The notes beneath the pieces were generated by a model. It made no database searches and was not told the origin of the DNA. It worked only from the letters and a program-made list of their open reading frames with translations. Positions 8,167 to 15,143 of a DNA stretch of 28,874 bases are shown in pieces. The DNA lies in the IMG/VR virus record IMGVR_UViG_3300025276_000157, positions 1 to 28,874 of that record; one strand, given 5' to 3'. Both the position numbers and the translations under genes were made by a program. This DNA is from a virus. Position 1 is the first letter of the stretch. Each line of letters opens with the position of its first letter.

Positions 8167-10353
8167 ATGGCAGATAAAACATTACCAAACGGTCAAGTAA
8201 TTAGAGGTGTTCCTGATAATATAAGCAATGCAGACCTCAAAGAATACGCTATTATGACAGGGGCAGCTACGGAGGCTGACTATAATAGAGACCAACAAAC
8301 TAAGGCTGACTATTTGTCCACCGTCGGTGAAATAGGTGGAGGTGTTGCAGGTGCTATGATTGGCGCTTCCATCGGTTCCGTTATTCCTGTAGCCGGCACA
8401 GCTATTGGTGGTCTTGTAGGCGGTGCTATCGGTACAGCCGTAGGTTACTTCGGAGGCGAGGCGGTTGAGTCTTTTGTTGAGGACAGAGACTTTGACGTTG
8501 AGCAAGCTACTGATGAGTCTATTAAAGCAGGTATGACGGACGCGGCATTTAGTGGTGCTTTCGGTGTCTTAGGTAAAGCCTTTAAGACAATCTATCAGCC
8601 TGCTCGTGCTTTGTTCCAACCTAAGTACTTTGCAACACCAAGAGACGCAGGGGCTGCTGAGACAGCCATGGCGATACAGCGTGGTGAGACTACCCTAGAG
8701 GAAGTAATACAGAAAGGTAACTACGGTGAAGAGTACATTCAAGAGATTACTGAGCAGTTAGGTAGGCGTTTTGAAGAGCTTGTTACGACAGAAAGACTTC
8801 AGGGGAAACTCACAGCTATGGGAGGCACTATGCTTCCTGCTCAGGCGGCTAAGGAGTATGGTACTTATGCTCAGGATTACGCCTCTTCGTCTTACTTTAT
8901 GAAAGGTATCTATGACGATATTCTTGCTAAACAGGACAACTACATAACTAAGCAGTTTAAAGAGATTCTAGGTAAAACAACTGACGACAAAACTAGACAG
9001 GAGACAGGAGAAGCTATTTCAGGGCTTGTTAGAGACTCTGAGAGAGCTTTACAGGTTGTTGTTGACCCTATCTACAAGGCTATTGACAAGGAAGGCGCTA
9101 TTAACTTAGCTACTGGCAATATAAAGAACAGAGCGATGCGTTCCTTTAAGTCTATCTCTAATCCCAGTTCTACAGCAAAAACTATAATGAACAGGATTAA
9201 CGCTATTGACACTTCGTTGACCCCTGCTCAGGTATACAAGGAGATGAGAGCTTTACGTCAGTTATCTAAGAACATTGCACCTAATGATGCCGTTTCCAAA
9301 AAGCTATTGAAGAGTGCTATGAACAACCTTAAAGGAACTCTCAAAGGTAAGCGTTTTGTCCATCCTACCTCTACTATCAAAAAGGGTCAGGAAGCTCTTG
9401 ACACTATTATTACTAAGGAAGGCACTACAGGTATTCTAGGAGCGCATAAGAAGATTGCCAACAAACTAGCTAATATGCGAGAGAATATGAGTTTCTCGGA
9501 GGCTCACGTAGAGTTGTCGGAACTTAAAGCCTTGCAGAGAGATATGGTAGCTTCTGTTGGTACTAAGAATAGCAAAGCTGAGAGGTTAATTGGCGACTCT
9601 ATTGGCGAGCTGGAAAAATCTATGGACACAGCGTCTAAGAACTTTAACCCTGCTCTTAAAAAGAAGTATGATGACGTTAAGGAATTGTACAAAGACGGTA
9701 TCAACACTATCAACGGTGAGTGGATTGTAAAGTCTTTGAAGAAGGACAATATTGCTGACGTAGGACAGTACTTAGTTAAGGCAGGCGAATCGTTAGGTGT
9801 TCAGGACGTTAAGAAGTTACTTGCTAAAGCTAAGGAGCTAAAAGTAGACACCAATGGTAACAACATCTTGGAGAGCATTGAGAAGGAGTTTATCAATAAC
9901 TTATTCCCTACTGGTTCTGCTCAGAGTGGTTTGAAGTTTATGGAAAAGATGCAGTCTGCTAAGTTTGCTGATACGTTTGGTGCTATTGTCGGAAAGGAAA
10001 AAGCAGCGAAGCTAAAGGAACTTGGTAAAGAGATTCAGATACTATCTAGAGGTATTGAAGGGTCGGAGACAGCCTTGTCGCTATCTATCCGTAGTGGTGA
10101 GATTGGTGCGGTACGTGACCCCTTCACACTCAAAACTCTAGCTTATCCAATCTTAGGTGCAGTGGCTAGAGGACAGCTTAAAGGTAAATCTATTACTAAA
10201 AAGGTCAATGCTTTGAAAGCTGCTAACGCTCAGATGCTGGCAGGCAATCCAATATCTAAGGGAACTATGGATGCTCTCATGGATGGGCTACCTACCGCCT
10301 ATGCTTACGCAGGTGGTCTTGTAGGTAAAGTAACTGTAGACCAAGACGAGTAA
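8167..10353 (+). CDS. Large internal virion / DNA ejection protein with glycine-zipper segment (728 aa)
   Basis: The N-terminal 25 residues (LPNGQVIRGVPDNISNADLK) match a short domain seen at the start of many phage ejection proteins and tape-measure-like transglycosylases (LPDGxxxxVPxxxTxxxL). Residues about 54-97 form an extended glycine zipper (GGGVAGAMIGASIG, GGLVGGAIGTAVGYFGG), suited to insertion into a membrane. The rest is long, Lys-rich and helical (about 150-700). I see no clear lysozyme or SLT catalytic motif. Its size, its place last in the structural block and the membrane-active segment argue that it helps build the trans-envelope channel during infection. The SD is weak (AGGA at 8156-8159). 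Confidence 0.72.
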   Translation: MADKTLPNGQVIRGVPDNISNADLKEYAIMTGAATEADYNRDQQTKADYLSTVGEIGGGVAGAMIGASIGSVIPVAGTAIGGLVGGAIGTAVGYFGGEAVESFVEDRDFDVEQATDESIKAGMTDAAFSGAFGVLGKAFKTIYQPARALFQPKYFATPRDAGAAETAMAIQRGETTLEEVIQKGNYGEEYIQEITEQLGRRFEELVTTERLQGKLTAMGGTMLPAQAAKEYGTYAQDYASSSYFMKGIYDDILAKQDNYITKQFKEILGKTTDDKTRQETGEAISGLVRDSERALQVVVDPIYKAIDKEGAINLATGNIKNRAMRSFKSISNPSSTAKTIMNRINAIDTSLTPAQVYKEMRALRQLSKNIAPNDAVSKKLLKSAMNNLKGTLKGKRFVHPTSTIKKGQEALDTIITKEGTTGILGAHKKIANKLANMRENMSFSEAHVELSELKALQRDMVASVGTKNSKAERLIGDSIGELEKSMDTASKNFNPALKKKYDDVKELYKDGINTINGEWIVKSLKKDNIADVGQYLVKAGESLGVQDVKKLLAKAKELKVDTNGNNILESIEKEFINNLFPTGSAQSGLKFMEKMQSAKFADTFGAIVGKEKAAKLKELGKEIQILSRGIEGSETALSLSIRSGEIGAVRDPFTLKTLAYPILGAVARGQLKGKSITKKVNALKAANAQMLAGNPISKGTMDALMDGLPTAYAYAGGLVGKVTVDQDE

Positions 10354-10364
10354 ACAACAGACGT

Positions 10365-10389
10365 AAAAAAGGGGGTCGCAATGACCCCC
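10365..10389 (-). terminator. Rho-independent terminator for the leftward operon
   Basis: GGGGGTC at 10371-10377 pairs with GACCCCC at 10383-10389 around a 5-base loop. Read on the - strand the stem is followed by six T (10370-10365), the classical form. It lies 54 bases past the stop of the ribonucleotide reductase gene. In the + direction only a weak AAGTTT follows, so it probably stops rightward transcripts less well. Confidence 0.85.
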
Positions 10390-10442
10390 AAGTTTACTAA
10401 AGTTGCTGTTTAGGTACTAATACGCCGTATACAGCTATTGTT

Positions 10443-12323
10443 TTAAACTATCTCACAAGCACCACCGGTACACGCTAGTTCCTGTGAGCCGGTGGTGTTA
10501 TCTTCCTGCTCAAAGTATTGTAGGTCATTCCAATTAATATCTTTAGGCATTGATGCTAGTAGTTTATCATATTCCTCAGCACTGATGTCCTCATAAGGAG
10601 CTTGCTGATACGTATGTTCACTTACTGGCAACAAACTAATACCACTACACAAGTCAAAGTTATCCCATATCCACTGAGCTACCTGAAGGAACTCGCTGTC
10701 AGTGTAGTATACTGTGATACTTGGCTTATGCTCACACCAACTATTCTGGTACATCTTCCAAAGCTCTAGCTGATGCATTGCACCTACATCACTGACCGTC
10801 ACACTGGTCTCTGGTGCTTTGACAGGAAAGCTGAACACTGATGAGGAGTCAGACATAACGTCATCCTCTACAGGGAACCCTGCTGTCTTCATAAAGACTG
10901 CAAGCGGGTCTTTCTTGTCTGAACGTACTCGGCGAATATAATGCTTAGAGAAGCGAGGATGAATGCCACTAGCACTGTCAACAAGCTGAGAAACAGTACC
11001 ACTCGGCTTAACAGCAGTAACGGCAGTAGACTGATTGATACCGAGTTTCTTAGCCCACTTCTTATTTGTTGCAATAGCGACATCCCGTACAGCCTCCAAG
11101 ACTACTTCACAATGCGGTGAGTTAGGTGTGCTTAACAGTTTGTTGTCCATGATACCTGTCATGCTTACGCCTAGCAACGCCTCTTCCTCTGTGTTCTTCT
11201 TCCAGATGTTACGTAAGTATCTGAAGTCAGTCAAGGTCGCCTGTAGTGTGCCGATGATGGCTGCTACTTCCGCCTTAGCTTTCAACGTCTCTTCCGTGTC
11301 ATCCTCTCGTACTACAATCTCTGACAAGTTACAGAACTGATTACTGCGTAGGATAATCTCAGAGCAAGGGTTAGTACCAAAGTCATAAGTAGGGTCTCGA
11401 CGACCATTCCTAGCTGCAATCTTCTGTGCTGCTATACGACTAAACAAACCACGTTCACCTGACTTAGACTCATACAACGTCTGCATCTCGTTGAGGAACG
11501 CTTGGAAGTCTGGCTTCTCTGTGTACGCTACGCTGTTGTTAGCCAGTCTACGGTGTCCGTCATTCTCCCACCACGCCCCTGACTTAGCCTTAGCCATACG
11601 GCCATCGGAGAGGTTTGACAAGCTAATCAAAGCTGAACGTCTAACACCACCAACAACTACAATGTCTGCAACCTTACATACTACATCGTGACACTCAATG
11701 GATGTCAGCTTACGTCCCTCTGCCTTACGGAAGACATCAACACAGAAGTGGAACAAGTCATCGAGAGGCTGTGGGCCTGACGCTCGACCACCAAAGGTCT
11801 CTAAGCGTTCGCCTGCACCACGTACCTGACTCATATCCCACTTAGGTATCTTACCTGCGTACAGCATAGCGATAAGCTCACGGAACGCTGATGCCCATCC
11901 TACCTTACTGTCTCCTACCACAATTGTTGTGTCAGTCTTGTGGAATGACTCTGCAACTACAGGCAGTTTAGTAATGAAGTTACGTTCAACACTGAACCCT
12001 ACACCAGTACCGCACATCAGCACGTACATAAGCTCGTCAAAGCTACGTGGTGAGTCAATGGCTAGGTAACTACAGTTGAAACCGGCTACGTTGTCCTTGT
12101 CTAGTGCTACACCGGCTGTCATTAAGCAGCGCATTGATGGCATGACTTCCAAGTTGACAATAGAGTTATACAGTTTCTTGGCCACTTTACTGTCAATCTG
12201 TCCACGTTTTGTCCAGAAATCGACATAACGTTGCACTGTTTCTTCCCACGTCTCCCGACGACCTTCTTCCTTCATCCATCGTGCGTAACGTGACTTGTGT
12301 ATAAACTGTTGGTACTTATCCAT
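10443..12323 (-). CDS. nrdJ: Adenosylcobalamin-dependent (class II) ribonucleotide reductase, monomeric type
   Basis: It reduces ribonucleoside triphosphates to deoxy forms for phage DNA synthesis. The start is ATG at 12323, preceded by GGAGAAGG and overlapping the upstream stop as TAATG; a TTG further upstream is less likely. Seen in the 626 residues: C84 in GFNCSYLAID (N-terminal redox Cys), NPCSE with C320 (thiyl radical Cys) and E322, FCNL with C331 (partner redox Cys), and a C-terminal CTGGAC pair (C618, C623) that would re-reduce the active site. These match the Lactobacillus leichmannii enzyme (C119, C408, C419, C731/C736), which is longer (739). No small subunit gene is present, as expected for class II. 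It is the last gene of the leftward operon. The enzyme needs B12 from the host or medium. Confidence 0.93.
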   Translation of the reverse strand: MDKYQQFIHKSRYARWMKEEGRRETWEETVQRYVDFWTKRGQIDSKVAKKLYNSIVNLEVMPSMRCLMTAGVALDKDNVAGFNCSYLAIDSPRSFDELMYVLMCGTGVGFSVERNFITKLPVVAESFHKTDTTIVVGDSKVGWASAFRELIAMLYAGKIPKWDMSQVRGAGERLETFGGRASGPQPLDDLFHFCVDVFRKAEGRKLTSIECHDVVCKVADIVVVGGVRRSALISLSNLSDGRMAKAKSGAWWENDGHRRLANNSVAYTEKPDFQAFLNEMQTLYESKSGERGLFSRIAAQKIAARNGRRDPTYDFGTNPCSEIILRSNQFCNLSEIVVREDDTEETLKAKAEVAAIIGTLQATLTDFRYLRNIWKKNTEEEALLGVSMTGIMDNKLLSTPNSPHCEVVLEAVRDVAIATNKKWAKKLGINQSTAVTAVKPSGTVSQLVDSASGIHPRFSKHYIRRVRSDKKDPLAVFMKTAGFPVEDDVMSDSSSVFSFPVKAPETSVTVSDVGAMHQLELWKMYQNSWCEHKPSITVYYTDSEFLQVAQWIWDNFDLCSGISLLPVSEHTYQQAPYEDISAEEYDKLLASMPKDINWNDLQYFEQEDNTTGSQELACTGGACEIV

Positions 12324-12475
12324 TAACCTTCTCCGTTGCAAGCGTCACACGGTACATATAATTGATGTGCTTTTTCACACTCAGGGTCGAAACCTAGTAA
12401 GCCTGAGCCGTGACAAGCGGTACATCCCTCTATTAAGTCACCACCTTCGTCTAGTATTTTATACCAATCAGTCAT
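12323..12475 (-). CDS. Small DnaJ-type zinc-ribbon protein (50 aa)
   Basis: Its stop overlaps the reductase start (TAATG). An upstream in-frame ATG at 12529 exists, but the ATG at 12475 fits the tiling better because the previous gene ends at 12468. Two CxxCxGxG-like knuckles are visible, CTACHGSG and CDACNGEG, about 25 residues apart, as in the zinc-binding domain of DnaJ. No J domain is present. Such mini proteins could chaperone or act as a thiol partner; the direct coupling to the reductase makes a redox or metal-delivery role worth considering, but that is inference. Confidence 0.7.
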   Translation of the reverse strand: MTDWYKILDEGGDLIEGCTACHGSGLLGFDPECEKAHQLYVPCDACNGEG

Positions 12476-12605
12476 TCTTCTTTTTATCCTTATCTTGTTT
12501 GTCTTTGCTCTTCTTACCGAAGATAGCATCGAAGTTGTTTTCGTATTTCTTCTTGTCGGTAGGTCTCACTGTTGAGCCTTTACCACCGTGGGTTTGTCCC
12601 TGCAT
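12468..12605 (-). CDS. Conserved micro-protein with RPTDxxKYxxNFDxIFGK motif (45 aa)
   Basis: ATG at 12605 follows GGAG about 11 bases upstream. The sequence runs GKGSTVRPTDKKKYENNFD, then AIFGKKSKDK, and ends in a lysine/aspartate-rich tail. The pattern KGxxxRP...KYxxNxDxIFGK is one I recognise as a very widespread small phage protein of unknown function. It overlaps the upstream membrane gene by 40 bases and the downstream zinc-ribbon gene by 8 bases. Confidence 0.75.
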   Translation of the reverse strand: MQGQTHGGKGSTVRPTDKKKYENNFDAIFGKKSKDKQDKDKKKND

Positions 12606-12775
12606 TTTTGTTTTTTCTCCATTTGTGGGTAGGTGCCGATTGCTATCTGCCAGCAGGACACGTAGAAGTCTATAATCTCGTCTTTGTGTTCCCAGCAGAT
12701 AACCGCAGGGACATAGACAGGAGAGACAAGGAAAGTCAGTAAGGCGTAAAACCTCATCTTATTGTTTTTTGACAT
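12566..12775 (-). CDS. Small membrane protein, unknown (69 aa)
   Basis: It starts at ATG 12775 within the stop of the upstream gene (TAATG). Residues 7-28 (MRFYALLTFLVSPVYVPAVICW) form one membrane segment after a basic N-terminus; the tail is basic and Cys-containing. The last 40 bases overlap the next gene. No family is recognised. Confidence 0.6.
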   Translation of the reverse strand: MSKNNKMRFYALLTFLVSPVYVPAVICWEHKDEIIDFYVSCWQIAIGTYPQMEKKQKCRDKPTVVKAQQ

Positions 12776-13107
12776 TACTCTACCTCCTCAGTCAGTCGTT
12801 CTAAGTACCACTGTGCTTTCTTTAAGTCTTCTACAGGCTTACCCTTGTAGTCATAACGCCAAAGGTACTTCATAGCGTTACCCTTCAGGTAGCCTTTGAA
12901 CTCTGTGTCAGACATGCTGGCTTCAATAGCTTCGATACATTCCACAGAACCAGCGTTGTAATGCATTGGGCTTTCTACAGGGTCATCGACTGAGGGATAC
13001 TCTAAGCGTTCATTCCAGTCGTCATCCTTTAGTTCTTGCTCTGCCATTGCACCGTACTTCTTACGTAACATGTCCCACATCTCGGGTGTTGCTTTATTAA
13101 TGCTCAT
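12775..13107 (-). CDS. DUF3310 family protein (110 aa)
   Basis: The start is placed at ATG 13107, preceded by AGAGGA; an in-frame ATG at 13164 would give 129 residues but lies inside the upstream gene. The C-terminal half SPMHYNAGSVECIEAIEA, then GNAMKYLWRYDYKGKP and DLKKAQWYLERL is the DUF3310 (SaV-like) signature: a HY..G..E..... start, K.YLWR.. middle and DL.KA.WYL end. The family is common in phage replication modules and includes T7 gp1.7-like proteins connected with nucleotide metabolism. It sits between nucleases and ribonucleotide reductase, consistent with a nucleotide-related role. The family call is strong; biochemical activity is not established from the sequence. Confidence 0.82.
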   Translation of the reverse strand: MSINKATPEMWDMLRKKYGAMAEQELKDDDWNERLEYPSVDDPVESPMHYNAGSVECIEAIEASMSDTEFKGYLKGNAMKYLWRYDYKGKPVEDLKKAQWYLERLTEEVE

Positions 13108-13243
13108 AAGAATCCTCTCTATGTCTAAGTAGTCTATCTTCAAATGCTTCCAGTAAGTCTTCACCGTTTATCTCCAGCACTTCCAGTATTAGTATCTCGT
13201 CGTGGTCACGTAGGAACTGTTCCTTGTATTCTTCAAATGACAT
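13097..13243 (-). CDS. Small acidic protein, unknown (48 aa)
   Basis: It overlaps the endonuclease gene upstream by 11 bases and the DUF3310 start downstream by 11 bases. The protein is acidic and helical with a C-terminal LEINGEDLLEAFEDRLLRH stretch. A similar LxIxxEDLLxAFxDR pattern occurs in many small phage proteins of unknown role. No catalytic motif is seen. Confidence 0.7.
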   Translation of the reverse strand: MSFEEYKEQFLRDHDEILILEVLEINGEDLLEAFEDRLLRHREDSYEH

Positions 13244-13610
13244 TTTTATCTCTCACATACTGTAATAGTTCAGTCGTAGTTTTTACAGTGTAGCACTTGA
13301 AGCCTTCCTTCTCGCACCACTGCCCCATGTTCATCTTGCTGCCCTTCCGTACCTTCTTTAGAGGGTCTGACAAAACAAACACTAACTCCCACTCTGGCAT
13401 TGAATCTCGGATGGCGGTGTACTTTTGTGTGTCGCCTACCCTGAAGTATCCCTTAGCCTCAATGAGTATTTTCTTTTTGTTGTGTACAAAGTCTGGCACA
13501 TACTTACGGTGTATTGTATACGGTAAACGAAACGGTTCGTATTCAAACTCGTCGCTAAGTTTATCGTTTAGTGCCGACTCTAAGCCTGACCTGAATTTCT
13601 TCTTAGCCAT
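13233..13610 (-). CDS. Endonuclease I-like Holliday junction resolvase (T7 gp3 family)
   Basis: It cuts branched DNA, resolving replication intermediates before packaging and helping degrade host DNA. The 125 residues align by eye with T7 endonuclease I: FRSGLE near the N-terminus (E11), YEPFRLPY, then YVPDF (D40) and ILIEAKG (E51, K53). These correspond to the T7 catalytic set E20, D55, E65 and K67. The match to T7 SGLE, YTPDF and FVETKG is close. It is shorter than T7 gp3 (149), losing the basic C-terminal tail. The start overlaps the exonuclease stop (TAATG at 13608-13612 on the - strand), so the two are translationally coupled. Confidence 0.9.
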   Translation of the reverse strand: MAKKKFRSGLESALNDKLSDEFEYEPFRLPYTIHRKYVPDFVHNKKKILIEAKGYFRVGDTQKYTAIRDSMPEWELVFVLSDPLKKVRKGSKMNMGQWCEKEGFKCYTVKTTTELLQYVRDKNVI

Positions 13611-14473
13611 TAGATTTTAACCTCTCGAACATTAGGTTCCTTGACTACCTTACACAAGTACTTAGGTGCGTAGGAGTAAGTAAACAATCTAAGGTCTGGA
13701 TAACAATGCTTCTTGTACTGACAGTAAGAACAACCCATAGCCAATCTCATGTTGCCTGACTTACCCTCTGGCTCTGGTTGGTGACAAAGGTAATTAGGCT
13801 CTGGCTTTTTTACCATTTCCTTTAGGTGTAGCACCCTCTCCTCAATCGTACCGTTGAAATCCATTACGTTCTTAATCTTAGGGTCTGCTAGGTCGTACTT
13901 GAGGTATGTCAGATGTCCACCTACTTTATCCATAGCCAGCCAACCAATCTCTGTCTCACCTTCTGAGTGTGCGTAGGCTTTAATCTGGTCAACGTAACCG
14001 AAAGGGTCGTCATGTAGTATCTTGCCTTCCTTAAACTTCTTAAACCCATAAGGGCTTGCTGACTTAACGTCTGTCACTACACCATCTATCTTGCAATCCA
14101 TTGAGCCTCGGATGCCCAACACTTCACACCTCTTCTGCTCGTCGGTAACTGTGTGTCCTGACAATCGTGTTAAGAACAAAAGCATCTCTTCCACTAGATG
14201 TCCGTACATAAACTTAACATACGTTGCACCGTCTATCTTCTCTTTCTCTGTGCCTGCTACTACGTTCCAAAGGTATCGGTCTGTGCGACCAATGTTTGAC
14301 AATCTAAGTGTGCGTTTATCCTGTCGCTTCTCCCTGCCGAACTCTGTACGCATAAGCTCCTTAACATTCTCTCCGAACTTCTCAATCTCTGCCTCTACGT
14401 CTACGTTCGGGTCAGCATCTTTGGATTCCATCATGGCGTAGATGTCTTTAACTAAAGTCTTAGTCGTCTTCAT
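13610..14473 (-). CDS. Cas4/RecB-like PD-(D/E)XK exonuclease with a likely 4Fe-4S cluster
   Basis: The start ATG at 14473 follows GGAG with 7-base spacing and overlaps the upstream gene by 14 bases; a longer frame to 14512 lacks support. In the 287 residues I see the nuclease core: GSMDCKIDG (D126 or D130), TDVKSAS (D135, K137) and QIKAY (Q163). Cysteines C230, C248, C251 and C257 (the last three as GCSYCQYKKHC, CX2CX5C) match the iron-sulphur clamp of Cas4 and AddB-type nucleases. Phages commonly use this family where T7 uses its gp6 exonuclease, to digest host DNA and to recombine ends. Position between two other nucleases supports this. There is no CRISPR array nearby, so an adaptation role is not indicated. 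Confidence 0.85.
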   Translation of the reverse strand: MKTTKTLVKDIYAMMESKDADPNVDVEAEIEKFGENVKELMRTEFGREKRQDKRTLRLSNIGRTDRYLWNVVAGTEKEKIDGATYVKFMYGHLVEEMLLFLTRLSGHTVTDEQKRCEVLGIRGSMDCKIDGVVTDVKSASPYGFKKFKEGKILHDDPFGYVDQIKAYAHSEGETEIGWLAMDKVGGHLTYLKYDLADPKIKNVMDFNGTIEERVLHLKEMVKKPEPNYLCHQPEPEGKSGNMRLAMGCSYCQYKKHCYPDLRLFTYSYAPKYLCKVVKEPNVREVKI

Positions 14474-14876
14474 CAGGTAACTCCTTGAAGCTAGTGATAG
14501 TAGCCGTCTCAAACAACTTCTTTAAAGGTATCAAGTGCATCCTACTTGCATTGTTGTCACCACCTGAGACTGACCTAAACTTATTAGCTTTGATTATCTT
14601 ACGAAGTACTGAAGTCTCGAACACTAAGGTACAGTACTCTTCCTCTCCAACACACAGGTTGTGGAACCAGTAGTCAGACTCTGTGGCTTCAATCCCTGAC
14701 GGCTTACCCCACGACTGATACTCGATACAGATGTTACCAGTCTTCTGCCACATCTCCTTTTCCGACTTAACTTCTATCTTCTTGTTCTGTAGCATATCGG
14801 CAATCTTATCTTCCCGTACCTCACCGTATGCTAAATCTAAGTCGAACTTCTTCCTGTCAGCTTTTGCTGGCTTCAT
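14460..14876 (-). CDS. Putative PD-(D/E)XK-type endonuclease (138 aa)
   Basis: ATG at 14876 has GGGAG 5-6 bases upstream. The N-terminal third reads KFDLDLAYGEVRED (Asp/Glu before and after a helix) followed by KIEVKSEKEMWQKTGNI and EYQSWGKPSGIEATESDYW. ExK (E35, K37) after an acidic residue in a helix (E19 or E22) is the PD-(D/E)XK layout, and KPSGI..T.SDYW is a box I associate with a group of small phage nucleases. It may be a nicking or resolvase-like enzyme. It directly precedes and overlaps the Cas4-like exonuclease. Fold assignment is from motif spacing only. Confidence 0.65.
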   Translation of the reverse strand: MKPAKADRKKFDLDLAYGEVREDKIADMLQNKKIEVKSEKEMWQKTGNICIEYQSWGKPSGIEATESDYWFHNLCVGEEEYCTLVFETSVLRKIIKANKFRSVSGGDNNASRMHLIPLKKLFETATITSFKELPDEDD

Positions 14877-14877
14877 G

Positions 14878-15129
14878 TTAGCTCCCTATTGTAAGTGCAA
14901 GAATAAGACCAACAATAGCGATGCCAAATATAACGCTAGTCCAAGGGAAGTCTTGGTCTTCTACTGTAGCTTCTGGCTCAACTTCAACCAAACCCATAAT
15001 CTCAACCACTGCCTCAATACCGTGCTCCTTATATAGGTCGTGATGAGGGTGGCTAGGATTGCCTGCGCGATACCGCTTACCGTTGATTGTCAATCGTGTT
15101 TTATCTTCTAACTTTCTATAATAGTTCAT
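14878..15129 (-). CDS. Small C-terminally anchored membrane protein (83 aa)
   Basis: ATG at 15129 follows AAAGG at 8 bases. Residues 1-60 are soluble with an RYRAGNPSHPHHDLY His-rich patch; residues 62-82 (WTSVIFGIAIVGLILALTI) form one C-terminal membrane segment. It sits between DNA polymerase and the nucleases. I do not recognise it; a tail-anchored accessory or membrane tether of the replisome would be speculation. Confidence 0.65.
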   Translation of the reverse strand: MNYYRKLEDKTRLTINGKRYRAGNPSHPHHDLYKEHGIEAVVEIMGLVEVEPEATVEDQDFPWTSVIFGIAIVGLILALTIGS

Positions 15130-15143
15130 CGTGTGTACCTTTA

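Noticed and set aside
13610-14473. Cas4-like nuclease as a sign of a CRISPR adaptation module
   Set aside because: No repeats, cas1 or cas2 are present; the neighbours are replication and nuclease genes typical of phages.
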